Assembly (NCBI RefSeq): GCF_002929225.1
Contig: NZ_PISM01000022.1
Coordinates: 124,001-188,000, forward strand
From: Stutzerimonas kunmingensis
Lineage (GTDB): Bacteria > Pseudomonadota > Gammaproteobacteria > Pseudomonadales > Pseudomonadaceae
Reading direction: 5' to 3'
Length of the DNA stretch: 64,000 bases
The stretch's first letter is position 1, and the number at the start of each line of letters is the position of its first letter. Both the position numbers and the translations under genes were made by a program. The notes under the pieces are model-generated. The model did not search any database and was not told the origin of the DNA. It saw nothing but the letters and a program-made list of their open reading frames with translations. Shown piece after piece: positions 1 through 7,784 of the stretch.

Positions 1-1
1 C

Positions 2-688
2 TCCACCGGCGACATCCACAAGTTCACCCATGGCCTGGCCATGGCGATCGAGCGCCTCGGCGTGCGTTGCCTGTATGGCGAGGACGTGCAGGCGGTGGCT
101 ACCGACGGCAAGCGCGCGACCGTGACGCTGGGCGGCGTTGCCGGTGGCGAGCGTCTGGAGTTCGACGGCCTGGTGATCTGCGCCGGCACCGCCAGCCGTG
201 GACTAGCCGCGCAGCTCGGCGACCGGGTGAACATCTATCCGGTCAAGGGCTATTCGATCACGGTCAACCTGGCCGACGAAGTCAGCCGTGCCTCGGCACC
301 CATCGTCAGCCTGCTCGACGACGAGACCAAGCTGGTCAGCAGTCGCCTCGGTGATGATCGCTTCCGCGTCGCTGGCACCGCCGAGTTCAACGGCTACAAC
401 CGCGACATCCGTGCCGATCGCATCCGCCCGCTGGTGGACTGGGTCAACCAGTGCTTCCCCGGCGTCAACACCCGCAGCGTAGTGCCCTGGGCCGGCCTGC
501 GGCCGATGATGCCGAACATGATGCCCAAGGTCGGCCGCGGCAGCGCGCCATGCGTGTTCTACAACACCGGCCACGGCCACCTGGGCTGGACGCTGAGTGC
601 AATCACCGCGGACATGGTCGGTGACGTCGTGGCGCAAAGCCTGGGCCGGCCGGCTCCGGTTGCGTCCGGGCAAACAGCCGTCGCATAA
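2..688 (+). CDS. D-amino-acid dehydrogenase small-subunit-like FAD oxidoreductase (5' end missing)
   Basis: The reading frame is open from the first bases of the window, so the N-terminal FAD-binding (Rossmann) part lies outside. What remains is the C-terminal half of a DadA-type DAO-family oxidoreductase, which oxidatively deaminates D-amino acids to 2-oxo acids and passes electrons to the membrane chain. Visible family marks are TGDIHKFT at the start, the segment VICAGTAS, GLRPMMP and the FAD-closing segment NTGHGHLGWT near the C-terminus. No racemase gene follows. The next gene is a convergent LysR regulator beyond a patch of hairpin repeats. Substrate is not settled, since Pseudomonas genomes carry several DadA paralogues. 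Confidence 0.85.
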   Translation, partial: STGDIHKFTHGLAMAIERLGVRCLYGEDVQAVATDGKRATVTLGGVAGGERLEFDGLVICAGTASRGLAAQLGDRVNIYPVKGYSITVNLADEVSRASAPIVSLLDDETKLVSSRLGDDRFRVAGTAEFNGYNRDIRADRIRPLVDWVNQCFPGVNTRSVVPWAGLRPMMPNMMPKVGRGSAPCVFYNTGHGHLGWTLSAITADMVGDVVAQSLGRPAPVASGQTAVA

Positions 689-699
689 CGCAGTCGGCC

Positions 700-731
700 G
701 TAGGGTGGAAGACGGCGAAGCCTCTTCCACC
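700..731. repeat. Dispersed hairpin repeat, copy 1
   Basis: Inverted repeat GGTGGAAGA (704-712) and TCTTCCACC (723-731) around a 10-base loop containing GAAGC. The full 32-base unit is repeated exactly at 898-929. It sits just after the DadA-like stop codon and may act as a transcript 3' end or as a REP-like element. No T-tract follows. Confidence 0.8.
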
Positions 732-847
732 GTTGCGGCGCCGGCTCTGCACCCACGGTGTGGCTACCTTCACGCTCGGCGCAGGCCGTGCTTTCCGGCG
801 TGCGGTTTTGAGTGGCCGTATCGCGCTCGGCGTCGTTGCGAAAGACT

Positions 848-879
848 GCGTGGATAAGCTTCGCGTTATCCATCCTACG
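848..879. repeat. Dispersed hairpin repeat, diverged copy
   Basis: TGGATAA (851-857) pairs with TTATCCA (866-872), with flanking bases that, read on the minus strand, give GTAGGATGGA at one end. It has the same overall design as the copies at 700 and 898, including GAAGC in the loop when read on the minus strand, but a different stem sequence. Confidence 0.65.
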
Positions 880-897
880 TCGCCCAACACAGCGGTC

Positions 898-929
898 GTA
901 GGGTGGAAGACGGCGAAGCCTCTTCCACC
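898..929. repeat. Dispersed hairpin repeat, copy 2
   Basis: Exact 32-base duplicate of 700-731: arms GGTGGAAGA (902-910) and TCTTCCACC (921-929). The 298-base gap 689-986 between the dehydrogenase and the LysR gene holds these three hairpins and no supportable gene. Confidence 0.8.
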
Positions 930-986
930 ACTGCGCCGCCCATCGAATCATCTTTCCGTCCCGCTCGGCCGCATGCGGACGCTGCT

Positions 987-1904
987 TCAACTCGGGTGTT
1001 TCAGGCTGTACATCCGGCATTCGGCGAGCAGCGCCAGTAGGTTGGGGTCGCGCTCCTTGGCCTTGAGGAATACCACGCCGATATGCTGCTGCAGGTGATA
1101 ACGCGCCTGCAGCGGGATCAGCCGCACCCGCGATTCGTAGACCATGCCCACGCGCCCCGGCAGCAGCGCGTAGCCGACCCCGGAATTGACCATGCTGAGC
1201 AGGGTGAAGATGTCGTTCACCTGCATCGCCACCTTCGGCTCGAAGCCCGCCAGCTGGAACACCCGGTTGCCGTCCTGGTGGGTGGCGAAGCCCTGCGACA
1301 GGGTGATGAAGGTGGCGTCGCGCAGGTCGCTGAGGTCCACCTCGCTCTGATTGGCGAAGGGCGAGTCGGCCGGCGCGGCGAGGAAGATGTCGTCGGAAAA
1401 CAGCTGCACCTGCGCGCAGTCCGGGTCTGCGACGCTTTCGTTGAGCGACACCAGAATGGCGTCCAGCTCCATGTTCTTCAGCTTGTAGAGCAGGTCGACG
1501 TTGGAGCCGAGGATCAGGTCGATGTTGAGTTCGCTGCGGCGCAGTTTCAGACCCATGATCAGCTGCGGCACGGTCTTCACCGTCAGCGAATACAGCGCGC
1601 CGAGCTTGAAACGCTCGGCCGAGAAGCCGGCGGCTTCGCGGGTCTGGCGCACCGTCTCGAGCACGTCCTTGACCAGCTGCTGGGCGCGCTCTTCCAGCAC
1701 GTAGGCGCTTTCCAGCGGGATCAGGTTGCGCCCCTCGTGCTTGAACAGCGGGCAGCGCAGCGCGCTTTCCAGGGAGTGGATGGCGCGGTGCACGCTGACG
1801 TTGCTGGTGTTCAGCTCCACCGCGGCCTTGCCCAGATTGCCGCTGCGCATGAAGGCCAGAAAAACTTCCAGCTTCTTCAGGGTCAGTTCTTCGTCGATCT
1901 GCAT
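987..1904 (-). CDS. LysR-family transcriptional regulator
   Basis: A 305-residue LysR protein. The N-terminal winged helix-turn-helix spans about residues 8-66 (LKKLEVFLAFMRSGNLGKAA..., then VHRAIHSLESALRCPLF), followed by a periplasmic-binding-type effector domain at about 95-295. Length is typical of the family. The sequence resembles, from memory, Pseudomonas LysR proteins linked to malonate use (MdcR-like). No malonate genes are next to it here, so the target is open. It converges with the DadA-like gene and runs in the same direction as the anti-sigma gene upstream, 58 bases away. Confidence 0.85.
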   Translation of the reverse strand: MQIDEELTLKKLEVFLAFMRSGNLGKAAVELNTSNVSVHRAIHSLESALRCPLFKHEGRNLIPLESAYVLEERAQQLVKDVLETVRQTREAAGFSAERFKLGALYSLTVKTVPQLIMGLKLRRSELNIDLILGSNVDLLYKLKNMELDAILVSLNESVADPDCAQVQLFSDDIFLAAPADSPFANQSEVDLSDLRDATFITLSQGFATHQDGNRVFQLAGFEPKVAMQVNDIFTLLSMVNSGVGYALLPGRVGMVYESRVRLIPLQARYHLQQHIGVVFLKAKERDPNLLALLAECRMYSLKHPS

Positions 1905-1962
1905 GGCTTCGGCTCCGCGGGCGGGTCGACGATTATGCCGGACGAGGGCGCACTGCGGCGCC

Positions 1963-2604
1963 TCACCAGCGCAGCAGGCGCGGCCCGAGGAGTGTACCGA
2001 GCACGCCGGGCAGCAAGATACCGAGCAGGTACCAGAGCGCCCAGAACGGCACCGCCATCTCCGGGCAGTGCAGGCTGTAGGCGAGGGCTGCGATGCTACC
2101 GGCGAGCAGGCCGGCAGCGCCGCCGGCCAGGCGCGGGCGCGTCGGCGCCAGCCCGCGCAACGCCCAGAACGCGGCGATGAAGGCGGGGATCGACAGCAGC
2201 GCGATGTTTGCCAGGCACTCGCGCCAGGTTTTGCCGAGCAGCAGCGGCATGCGTGCGTCGGCCGGGGCGGTAATCAGAATCACCACTGCGGCGACCCAGA
2301 CGATCACTACCGGCGCCGCCAGCAGCAGCCAGCTGCGATCTACCCGCGTGCCGGGGCGGGCCATGCGCATGGTCAGCAACAGCGCACCGAAGAGCAGGGT
2401 CGCCGGCAGTGCCAGCTTGGCCCAGAACAGCGGCGTGGTGGCGATCACCGCCAGGTCTGCGCGGATGTCATAACCCGTCCCGATCAGCAACAGCGCGCCG
2501 GCCAGGCCGCACAGCAGCGCCGTGGCGAAGCGCTTGGCGACGACGTGCCGGTCCACCGGTGCAACCTCGCTGGCGAGTAGGGCGATCAGGTCATCGGTTT
2601 TCAT
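1963..2604 (-). CDS. nrsF: NrsF/DUF1109 membrane anti-sigma factor
   Basis: A 213-residue polytopic membrane protein with about six hydrophobic segments (around residues 26-42, 55-78, 92-112, 130-150, 158-178 and 185-205). This matches the DUF1109 (NrsF) family, which holds an ECF sigma factor of the SigF class at the inner membrane until metal or redox stress. It has cysteines at 32, 130 and 180. The last two lie where Caulobacter NrsF is reported to need conserved cysteines, which suggests thiol or metal sensing. Its start codon overlaps the sigma-factor stop by four bases (ATGA), so the pair is translationally coupled. Confidence 0.9.
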   Translation of the reverse strand: MKTDDLIALLASEVAPVDRHVVAKRFATALLCGLAGALLLIGTGYDIRADLAVIATTPLFWAKLALPATLLFGALLLTMRMARPGTRVDRSWLLLAAPVVIVWVAAVVILITAPADARMPLLLGKTWRECLANIALLSIPAFIAAFWALRGLAPTRPRLAGGAAGLLAGSIAALAYSLHCPEMAVPFWALWYLLGILLPGVLGTLLGPRLLRW

Positions 2605-3170
2605 GCGCCACCTCGAATCTTCTCCGCCAGGGCCTTGAGCCCGCGATGGATGCCGACCTTGATCGCCGAGCTGGAAGGCCCGGTCAGACGCGCAGTTTCT
2701 TCCACCGAGCGGCCCTCCAGTTTGACGTGAACGATGGGTAGTCGCTGGCGTGGCGGCAGCTGCTGGAGCAGTTTGCCCAGGTCGCGGCGGGCCTCGGCCT
2801 GCGCGTTGTCCTGTACGGCCAGCAACTCGTCGGCCTCGTCCAGCCAGCCCCTCTGCGCGGCCTGACGGCCACGGGTGCGGTAGTGGTCGGCCAGCTTGTA
2901 GCGACAGATCGCCTGCACCCAGACCGTCAGCGGCTGCTCAGCGCGATAGGTCTGCCGCGCATTGTGCACCGCCAGCAGTACCTCCTGCAGAACGTCCTCC
3001 AGCTCGCTCGACTGCGACAGGCGGCGACGCAGAAAACCGCGCAGATGGCCGCCGAGCTGATCAAGGAATGCCCGATAGGCCCTCGCATCGCCATCCAGCC
3101 CGCGCAGCAGCAGCGCGCGCAGCTCGTTCTCGCGGGCCTGGAGTGTCTCCTGAGAGGTAGTTCGTTCCAT
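2601..3170 (-). CDS. sigF: ECF sigma factor, SigF (ECF16) type
   Basis: A 189-residue ECF sigma factor. Region 2 is at about residues 24-100 (RAYRAFL..., [17 protein letters not shown]) and region 4 at about 128-180 ([23 protein letters not shown]). The pairing with NrsF and the divergent DUF2282/DUF692/DUF2063/DoxX operon marks it as the SigF class that responds to heavy metals. The start at 3170 gives the longest frame but has a weak ribosome site, and a perfect SigF-type promoter has its -10 box inside codons 3-4. Similarity to Caulobacter SigF seems to begin near residue 16 ([14 protein letters not shown]), so the true start may be further in, although the only in-frame candidates there are CTG codons. 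Confidence 0.9.
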   Translation of the reverse strand: MERTTSQETLQARENELRALLLRGLDGDARAYRAFLDQLGGHLRGFLRRRLSQSSELEDVLQEVLLAVHNARQTYRAEQPLTVWVQAICRYKLADHYRTRGRQAAQRGWLDEADELLAVQDNAQAEARRDLGKLLQQLPPRQRLPIVHVKLEGRSVEETARLTGPSSSAIKVGIHRGLKALAEKIRGGA

Positions 3171-3186
3171 CGGCTGCTCTGGTTAC
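3161..3186 (-). promoter_or_regulatory. SigF-type promoter overlapping the sigF start (putative autoregulation)
   Basis: On the minus strand GTAACC (3186-3181) is followed by exactly 16 bases and CGAA (3164-3161), the consensus described for Caulobacter SigF. It overlaps the annotated start codon at 3170-3168, so a transcript from it would begin near 3155, inside the predicted coding region. Confidence 0.6.
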
Positions 3187-3274
3187 AGGTGGAACCGCGA
3201 AATGTCCGCCGCCCGTCGGCCAGGGTCACGGTAGGGACGTCGCGAGGAAATCTCAAAATTATTTTTCGCTGGCT

Positions 3275-3300
3275 GTAACCACCACGACTGACGCAGCGAA
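3275..3300 (+). promoter_or_regulatory. SigF-type promoter of the bufferin operon
   Basis: GTAACC at 3275-3280, a 16-base spacer and CGAA at 3297-3300. The transcript would start near 3307, about 55 bases before the first gene of the operon. This is an exact match, in sequence and spacing, to the known SigF promoter form, and it faces the classic SigF target genes. Confidence 0.8.
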
Positions 3301-3361
3301 TTACCTGACGAGCCATCTGCAGATTCGCCGATGGCCACTCAACGATTGCGGAGAATCCAAC

Positions 3362-3634
3362 ATGAAGACTCTCAACCTTGCGGCCGCCGCCATTGCCCTG
3401 GCTTCGATCGCCGCGGGCGCTCAGGCAGGCGAGAACGACAAAGGCGATATGGAGAAATGCTACGGCGTCGCGCTTGCCGGACAGAACGATTGCAAGGCTG
3501 GTGCCGGCACCAGCTGCGCCGGCAGTGCCAAGCGCGATTATCAGGGCAACGCCTGGAAACTGGTGCCCGCCGGCACCTGCACCTCGATCGAGACGCCCAA
3601 GGGGATGGGCTCGCTGACGCCGGTCGAACGCTGA
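3362..3634 (+). CDS. bufA: DUF2282 peptide, bufferin precursor (BufA-like)
   Basis: A 90-residue secreted peptide precursor. Residues 1-22 form a signal peptide ending AGAQA. The mature part has four cysteines (C33, C44, C52, C73) in the DUF2282 pattern EKCYG...NDCKAG...TSCAGSA...YQGNAWK...GTC. In bufferins the MNIO enzyme converts cysteines of such peptides to thiooxazole-type rings that bind copper. The peptide is exported and buffers metal in the periplasm. A GGAGA ribosome site lies 7 bases before the ATG. It is first in the SigF-driven operon, directly followed by the modifying enzyme. Confidence 0.88.
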   Translation: MKTLNLAAAAIALASIAAGAQAGENDKGDMEKCYGVALAGQNDCKAGAGTSCAGSAKRDYQGNAWKLVPAGTCTSIETPKGMGSLTPVER

Positions 3635-3641
3635 GCGTAGC

Positions 3642-4478
3642 GTGCCGGCCATGCAGATTCTCGGAGCAGGACTAGGGCTCAAACCCGAGCATTACACGGA
3701 CGCCTGCGACTGCGTGGCGGACGGGCTGTGGTTCGAGGTCCATCCGGAAAACTACATGGTCGGCGGCGGCCCACGGCTCGACTGGCTGGAAGCAGTGGGC
3801 GCGCGGCACCCGCTGTCGCTGCACGGTGTGTCGCTGTCGCTGGCTGCCGACTGTGCGCCGGATGAGACGCACCTGCAGCGGCTCAAGGCGCTGGCCGAGC
3901 GTGTGCGGCCTGCGCTGATCTCCGAACACCTGGCCTGGTCGAGCTGGCGCGGCAATTACCATCCTGATCTGTTGCCATTTCCGCGGAAAACGGCGGTGTT
4001 GATGCGAATCGCGGCGAACATCGAGCGCACCCAGGAGGTGCTTGGGCAGCGCATCGCCATCGAGAATCCCAGCCATTACCTGCGCTTCGAGCAGCATGAG
4101 TGGGACGAGATCGATTTTCTCGCCGAACTCAGCCAACGCAGCGGCTGCGGCCTGCTGCTGGACGTCAACAACGTGCAGGTCAGCGCGCACAACCTGGGTT
4201 TCGATGCGGCGGCCTATCTAAAGCGCTTTCCGGCCGCGCCGATCATGGAGATCCACCTGGCCGGGCACAGCCGGGATGACGCGTCTTCGCTGCTGGTCGA
4301 CTCGCACGATGCGCCGGTGGACGCGGCGGTCTGGGCACTCTATCGGCAACTGATCGAGCGTATCGGCCCGCGCCCGACGCTGATCGAGCGCGACGACAAG
4401 CTGCCCCCCTTCGAGACGCTGCTGGCCGAGCGCACCCGTGCCCAGCAGGTGCTCGATGAAGTGAGGGCCTGGCAATGA
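3642..4478 (+). CDS. bufB: DUF692 multinuclear non-heme iron enzyme (MNIO, BufB-like)
   Basis: A 278-residue TIM-barrel enzyme of the DUF692 (MNIO/MbnB/TglH) family that modifies cysteines of ribosomal peptides, here most likely the DUF2282 peptide encoded just upstream. Likely iron ligands sit in the segments [38 protein letters not shown] and LIERDD, in the family order. The frame opens with GTG at 3642. An ATG at 3651 ([15 protein letters not shown]) is an equally good start and fits the family N-terminus better. It ends overlapping the next gene by four bases. Confidence 0.9.
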   Translation: MPAMQILGAGLGLKPEHYTDACDCVADGLWFEVHPENYMVGGGPRLDWLEAVGARHPLSLHGVSLSLAADCAPDETHLQRLKALAERVRPALISEHLAWSSWRGNYHPDLLPFPRKTAVLMRIAANIERTQEVLGQRIAIENPSHYLRFEQHEWDEIDFLAELSQRSGCGLLLDVNNVQVSAHNLGFDAAAYLKRFPAAPIMEIHLAGHSRDDASSLLVDSHDAPVDAAVWALYRQLIERIGPRPTLIERDDKLPPFETLLAERTRAQQVLDEVRAWQ

Positions 4479-5251
4479 GCGGCTCGCTGGCGGCATTTCA
4501 GGACGCCTTCGTCGCCGCGCTGACCGACGCGCCCGATAGTGCAGCGGGCGAGGTCGCTGCGCTGGTCGCGCAGCCCGGTTTCGCGGTGTACCGCAATACG
4601 CTGGCGAAGGGTTGTGTCGATGCGCTGCGCGCCAATTTCCCTGCCATCGAACGACTGGTGGGGGAGGAGTGGTTTGCTGCCGCCGCGGCGCTGTACGCGC
4701 GCGAGAAGCCGCCGCGCCGTGGCCCTTTGCTTGAGTACGGTGAGGATTTTCCGGCCTTCCTGCAGGATTTCGAACCGGCGCGCGAGCTGCCCTATCTGTC
4801 TGGCGTCGCGCAGTTGGAGCGGCTCTGGCTCGAGGCATTCAGCGCCGTGGAGCAACCCGTTCTCGCCCTCGCTGCCCTGGCGACGCACACCCCGCAGCAG
4901 CTGGCCCGGCAGACGCTCGTTCCGCGCGCTGCGCTGCGTTGGCGGTGGTTCGCCGAGCTGCCGGTTTTCAGCATCTGGAGTTGCACCCGTGAAGGACGCC
5001 AGCTGCCGGCAGAGCTGGTCTGGCAAGGCGAAGGGGCACTGCTGAGCCGAAGCGCCGGCCGCATCGGCTGGCAGCCACTCGAACGCGGCGGCTGTGCATT
5101 TCTCGACGCCTGTGCCGCTGGCCGCTCGCTGGAGCAGGCCTCGGAACAGGCGCTGGCGGCTCAACCGCAACTCGACTTCAACGACCTGCTAGGCCGGCTG
5201 CTGGCGGCAGGCGCGTTCGCCGCGCTGGTGCCGACGACGCCGTCCACATGA
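4475..5251 (+). CDS. bufC: DUF2063 MNIO partner protein (BufC-like)
   Basis: A 258-residue protein whose N-terminal half (about residues 5-100, with [28 protein letters not shown]) is the DUF2063 putative DNA-binding-like domain. In MNIO systems this domain serves as the peptide-recruiting partner of the iron enzyme rather than a DNA binder. The C-terminal half is the usual mixed fold of the family. It overlaps the MNIO gene by four bases (ATGA), as expected for subunits made together. Confidence 0.88.
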   Translation: MSGSLAAFQDAFVAALTDAPDSAAGEVAALVAQPGFAVYRNTLAKGCVDALRANFPAIERLVGEEWFAAAAALYAREKPPRRGPLLEYGEDFPAFLQDFEPARELPYLSGVAQLERLWLEAFSAVEQPVLALAALATHTPQQLARQTLVPRAALRWRWFAELPVFSIWSCTREGRQLPAELVWQGEGALLSRSAGRIGWQPLERGGCAFLDACAAGRSLEQASEQALAAQPQLDFNDLLGRLLAAGAFAALVPTTPST

Positions 5252-5260
5252 GGAACCGTC

Positions 5261-5722
5261 ATGAACGCCATGCACAACCTGCCGCTGCGTCTGCGTCAGC
5301 AATGGAACGCGGTCGCGCAGCGGTTGCAGCAACTGCTCGGCGATTCGCTGCTGAATCTGCTGGCACGCTTGGCCATCGCGGCGATCTTCCTGCTCTCCGG
5401 GCGCACCAAGGTGAGCGGCGTGCTGGACATCACCCCGGGCACGTTCGAGCTGTTTCGCAGCGAATACGCCTTGCCGTTGCTACCGCCGTCCATCGCGGCG
5501 CATCTGGCGACCTATGCCGAGCATCTGTTCCCGCTGCTGCTGGTGCTCGGCCTGTTCACGCGGCTGTCGGCGCTGGCGCTACTGCTGATGACGCTGGTGA
5601 TCCAGCTGTTCGTCTACCCCGACGCCTGGTCGACTCACCTGAGCTGGGCGGCGCTGCTACTACTGCTGATCGGCCGTGGGGCCGGCCGACTCTCGCTCGA
5701 TCACCTGTGGAGAATTCGCTAG
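5261..5722 (+). CDS. DoxX-family inner-membrane protein
   Basis: A 153-residue membrane protein of the DoxX family with four hydrophobic segments (about 32-50, 75-95, 98-118 and 124-140) and the family start [21 protein letters not shown]. It is the fourth gene of the SigF operon. DoxX members often accompany DUF2282/DUF692 genes and may supply reducing or oxidising equivalents, though their exact task here is unknown. A GAGGAA-type ribosome site precedes the ATG, nine bases after bufC. Confidence 0.88.
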   Translation: MNAMHNLPLRLRQQWNAVAQRLQQLLGDSLLNLLARLAIAAIFLLSGRTKVSGVLDITPGTFELFRSEYALPLLPPSIAAHLATYAEHLFPLLLVLGLFTRLSALALLLMTLVIQLFVYPDAWSTHLSWAALLLLLIGRGAGRLSLDHLWRIR

Positions 5723-5742
5723 CACCGACCTTAATCGCCACC

Positions 5743-5967
5743 TCAGGCAGGCACGACGTCCTCATCCTCGGGAATCTCATCGGTGACGAACACAGTGGCG
5801 TGATCGCTCTGCGCGTCTTCGATGCGCAGACCAAAGTAAAGGGCATCATTGGCGTCCCAGAACGCCTCGACCTGCTCAAGCGAGGCCTGCTCGAGCAGGA
5901 CCTGGCCGGTGTGTTCGAGAATGATGGAATAGCGGCGATTGGCGGACATGAAAGTGACTCTGATCAT
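5743..5967 (-). CDS. Conserved hypothetical small acidic protein
   Basis: A 74-residue protein with an acidic C-terminus (DEIPEDEDVV). I do not recognise a named domain. The pattern RRYSIILEHTGQVLLEQASLEQVEAFWDAND looks like a genuine folded protein and codon use is in keeping with its neighbours. A second ATG at 5949 (MSANRRYS) could be the real start. It converges with the DoxX gene, 20 bases apart. Upstream, 5968-6188 is AT-richer and contains no supportable gene. Confidence 0.55.
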   Translation of the reverse strand: MIRVTFMSANRRYSIILEHTGQVLLEQASLEQVEAFWDANDALYFGLRIEDAQSDHATVFVTDEIPEDEDVVPA

Positions 5968-6188
5968 CGGAAGGGCTGCATCCGCAGCTGTGATGTCATT
6001 TTGTCACTTCAGCAGGCTTAATCCCTGCCCGTTCATCGGCCGCCAGCCTTTGGCTGCCGAACGGTTGTGCCTGCTTGGATGGGTAACCTTCGAATCGCTA
6101 GTCGCGCGTTCGGTTTTCAGCTATTGCGCCAGAAGAAGTTAAACCTGCCGATTATAGAAGTGTCGCTAACGTATTTTCTGATAGCAAT

Positions 6189-6533
6189 TCAATTCAAGAT
6201 GCTTATTCCAAATTGATGGCCAAGAAAACCAATAAACATGCTGATCCAATAAACTATAAGGCTAATGCAAGTGAAGTAAAGCCATACGGCTAGGCCGTTA
6301 CCAATAGCTGGTCGTTTTAAGCCGAGGGTATATTGAAAACTATATCTATGCATTCGGCAAAAACTATCAAAGGGACTATGCGACTCCCATTCTACATTGC
6401 GTTTAGTAGAAAAATATGGGTCGAGTCGGCGAATTCCATGAAAGCAAATATATATTCCGTTAAAGCCGCCGGAAAGCGCAAGAAACACCCAAGAAAACAC
6501 TAAGATACGTTCTAATAGCGTTGCGTCATTCAT
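6189..6533 (-). CDS. Putative T6SS immunity protein, small AT-rich membrane protein
   Basis: A 114-residue protein with two strong hydrophobic segments (about 10-30 and 82-108) and no family I recognise. Its ATG overlaps the stop of the upstream LysM protein by eight bases (ATGAATGA), and its base composition is clearly more AT-rich than the surrounding genes. A membrane protein tightly coupled to an effector with a glycine-rich hydrophobic C-terminus is the usual picture of an immunity protein against a pore-forming toxin. That role is inferred from context only. Confidence 0.65.
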   Translation of the reverse strand: MNDATLLERILVFSWVFLALSGGFNGIYICFHGIRRLDPYFSTKRNVEWESHSPFDSFCRMHRYSFQYTLGLKRPAIGNGLAVWLYFTCISLIVYWISMFIGFLGHQFGISILN

Positions 6534-7779
6534 GATTTATCCACGTATAAATTTCATTGCCTAAATACTCGCCGAAAGCACCGCCGCTAGAACCGGCTAA
6601 ATATGCTCCTGTGGCTGCGCCAGTAATTGCTATTACCGCTAGAGCAGGCGCTCCAACCGTAACGCCGAATGCGATTGCTACCCCGCCTAATACGGCCGTA
6701 GCCAGTTTGGCACCTGCAATACCACCCACCGCGCCACCGCCGGCGCTCCATGCAAAGCCGCCCACCTGTTGATAACTAGTCTGGCTACAAGTTTGGCTGC
6801 TCCCCACGGAACAGGCGTCATGGATTCTGTTCAACCGAACGCCGCCGTCGATGGCGATGCCCAAATAGCCCAAGCGGCCGGCGCCTTTTGCCCAATTTGA
6901 AACCGTATTGATCCGTTGCCCAAGCTTCGGAATTTCCCCTCTATCAGCAATCGCAGAGGCGTTATGCAAAATCGATTTGGTCGATAGGCCGAGCGTGGTC
7001 TTGATGCTGTCGTAATTACGGATATTGACGGTTGAAAGGGTCAGGCGGCCAAGGGAATGATTCAGCTGGCCGAAGAGTTGCTGACGCTTTGCATAGAACT
7101 CCGGCGAAAATCGGTTGGGGTTTCCGGCGTGGCGCAGCTCCTCGACATACGCGACATTGATCTTCTCCAGCATGCTTTTGACGTCCCCTAGCTGGCGTCC
7201 GGCTGCTGCACTCAGTACACCCAACGCAGTGCTTTGATGGGATGCAACGGTTTCCAGCGAGACGTAGTCCAGAACTTCCAGGTGTCGCTTGACCGTCATG
7301 GCTTCGGCGGGTGTCAGCTGTTGGATGCCTTCACTTGCAAGCCGCGCCTGTTCCCTGAGGGCTTCCAGGCGTTGTCGGTCGGCGTCGGTGCGCGGCATGT
7401 TGGAGATGATCACGATCTCGCCAGGCAGTACCGTCTCGTTGAGATGCTCGTTGTTACGCTGGAACAACGAGCGGTGGAGGAAGTGCATTTCACGTCCGTA
7501 GATCGCCTCATAGATCGCTTGGCGGCTCTGCACCTCTTCGTTCCAGTAGAAGGCGACGTCGAATGCAGCCCCGCTACATTGGCTGTCCTGCATGATCTGT
7601 CCCGCGGTGCAGCCGGGGCGTGCCGGGCTGCTCGTTGCAGGCATGCGTAACATCTGGCCAGCCTGGATCTGGTTGGGGTCTTCAATCTGCGGGTTCAGGC
7701 GTAGCAGGCTGCTGACGGTGGTGCTGTGATCGCTGGCGATCCGGGTCAGGGTGTCGCCCCTCTGTATCGTGTATTCCAT
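6526..7779 (-). CDS. LysM-domain putative T6SS pore-forming effector
   Basis: A 417-residue protein. Residues 2-47 form a LysM domain (YTIQRGDTLTRIA...LNPQIEDPNQIQAGQMLRMP) that could bind peptidoglycan. Residues 90-300 are mainly helical, and residues about 338-408 are a glycine- and alanine-rich hydrophobic stretch (GGGAVGGIAGAKLATAVLGG, then GAPALAVIAITGAATGAYLAG) like a glycine zipper that could insert into membranes. There is no signal peptide. It follows vgrG and a DUF4123 adaptor gene with a 5-base gap, and a membrane-protein gene overlaps its end. This places it as VgrG cargo. The pore-forming activity is inference. Confidence 0.72.
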   Translation of the reverse strand: MEYTIQRGDTLTRIASDHSTTVSSLLRLNPQIEDPNQIQAGQMLRMPATSSPARPGCTAGQIMQDSQCSGAAFDVAFYWNEEVQSRQAIYEAIYGREMHFLHRSLFQRNNEHLNETVLPGEIVIISNMPRTDADRQRLEALREQARLASEGIQQLTPAEAMTVKRHLEVLDYVSLETVASHQSTALGVLSAAAGRQLGDVKSMLEKINVAYVEELRHAGNPNRFSPEFYAKRQQLFGQLNHSLGRLTLSTVNIRNYDSIKTTLGLSTKSILHNASAIADRGEIPKLGQRINTVSNWAKGAGRLGYLGIAIDGGVRLNRIHDACSVGSSQTCSQTSYQQVGGFAWSAGGGAVGGIAGAKLATAVLGGVAIAFGVTVGAPALAVIAITGAATGAYLAGSSGGAFGEYLGNEIYTWINHE

Positions 7780-7784
7780 TCGCT

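Noticed and set aside
733..1098. Plus-strand open frame across the hairpin repeats and the end of the LysR gene
   Set aside because: It runs through inverted repeats and the antisense of lysR. The protein has no family features.
1083..2580. Long plus-strand frames opposite lysR and nrsF
   Set aside because: They mirror clear minus-strand genes in GC-rich sequence and have low-complexity H/Q/R/A composition.
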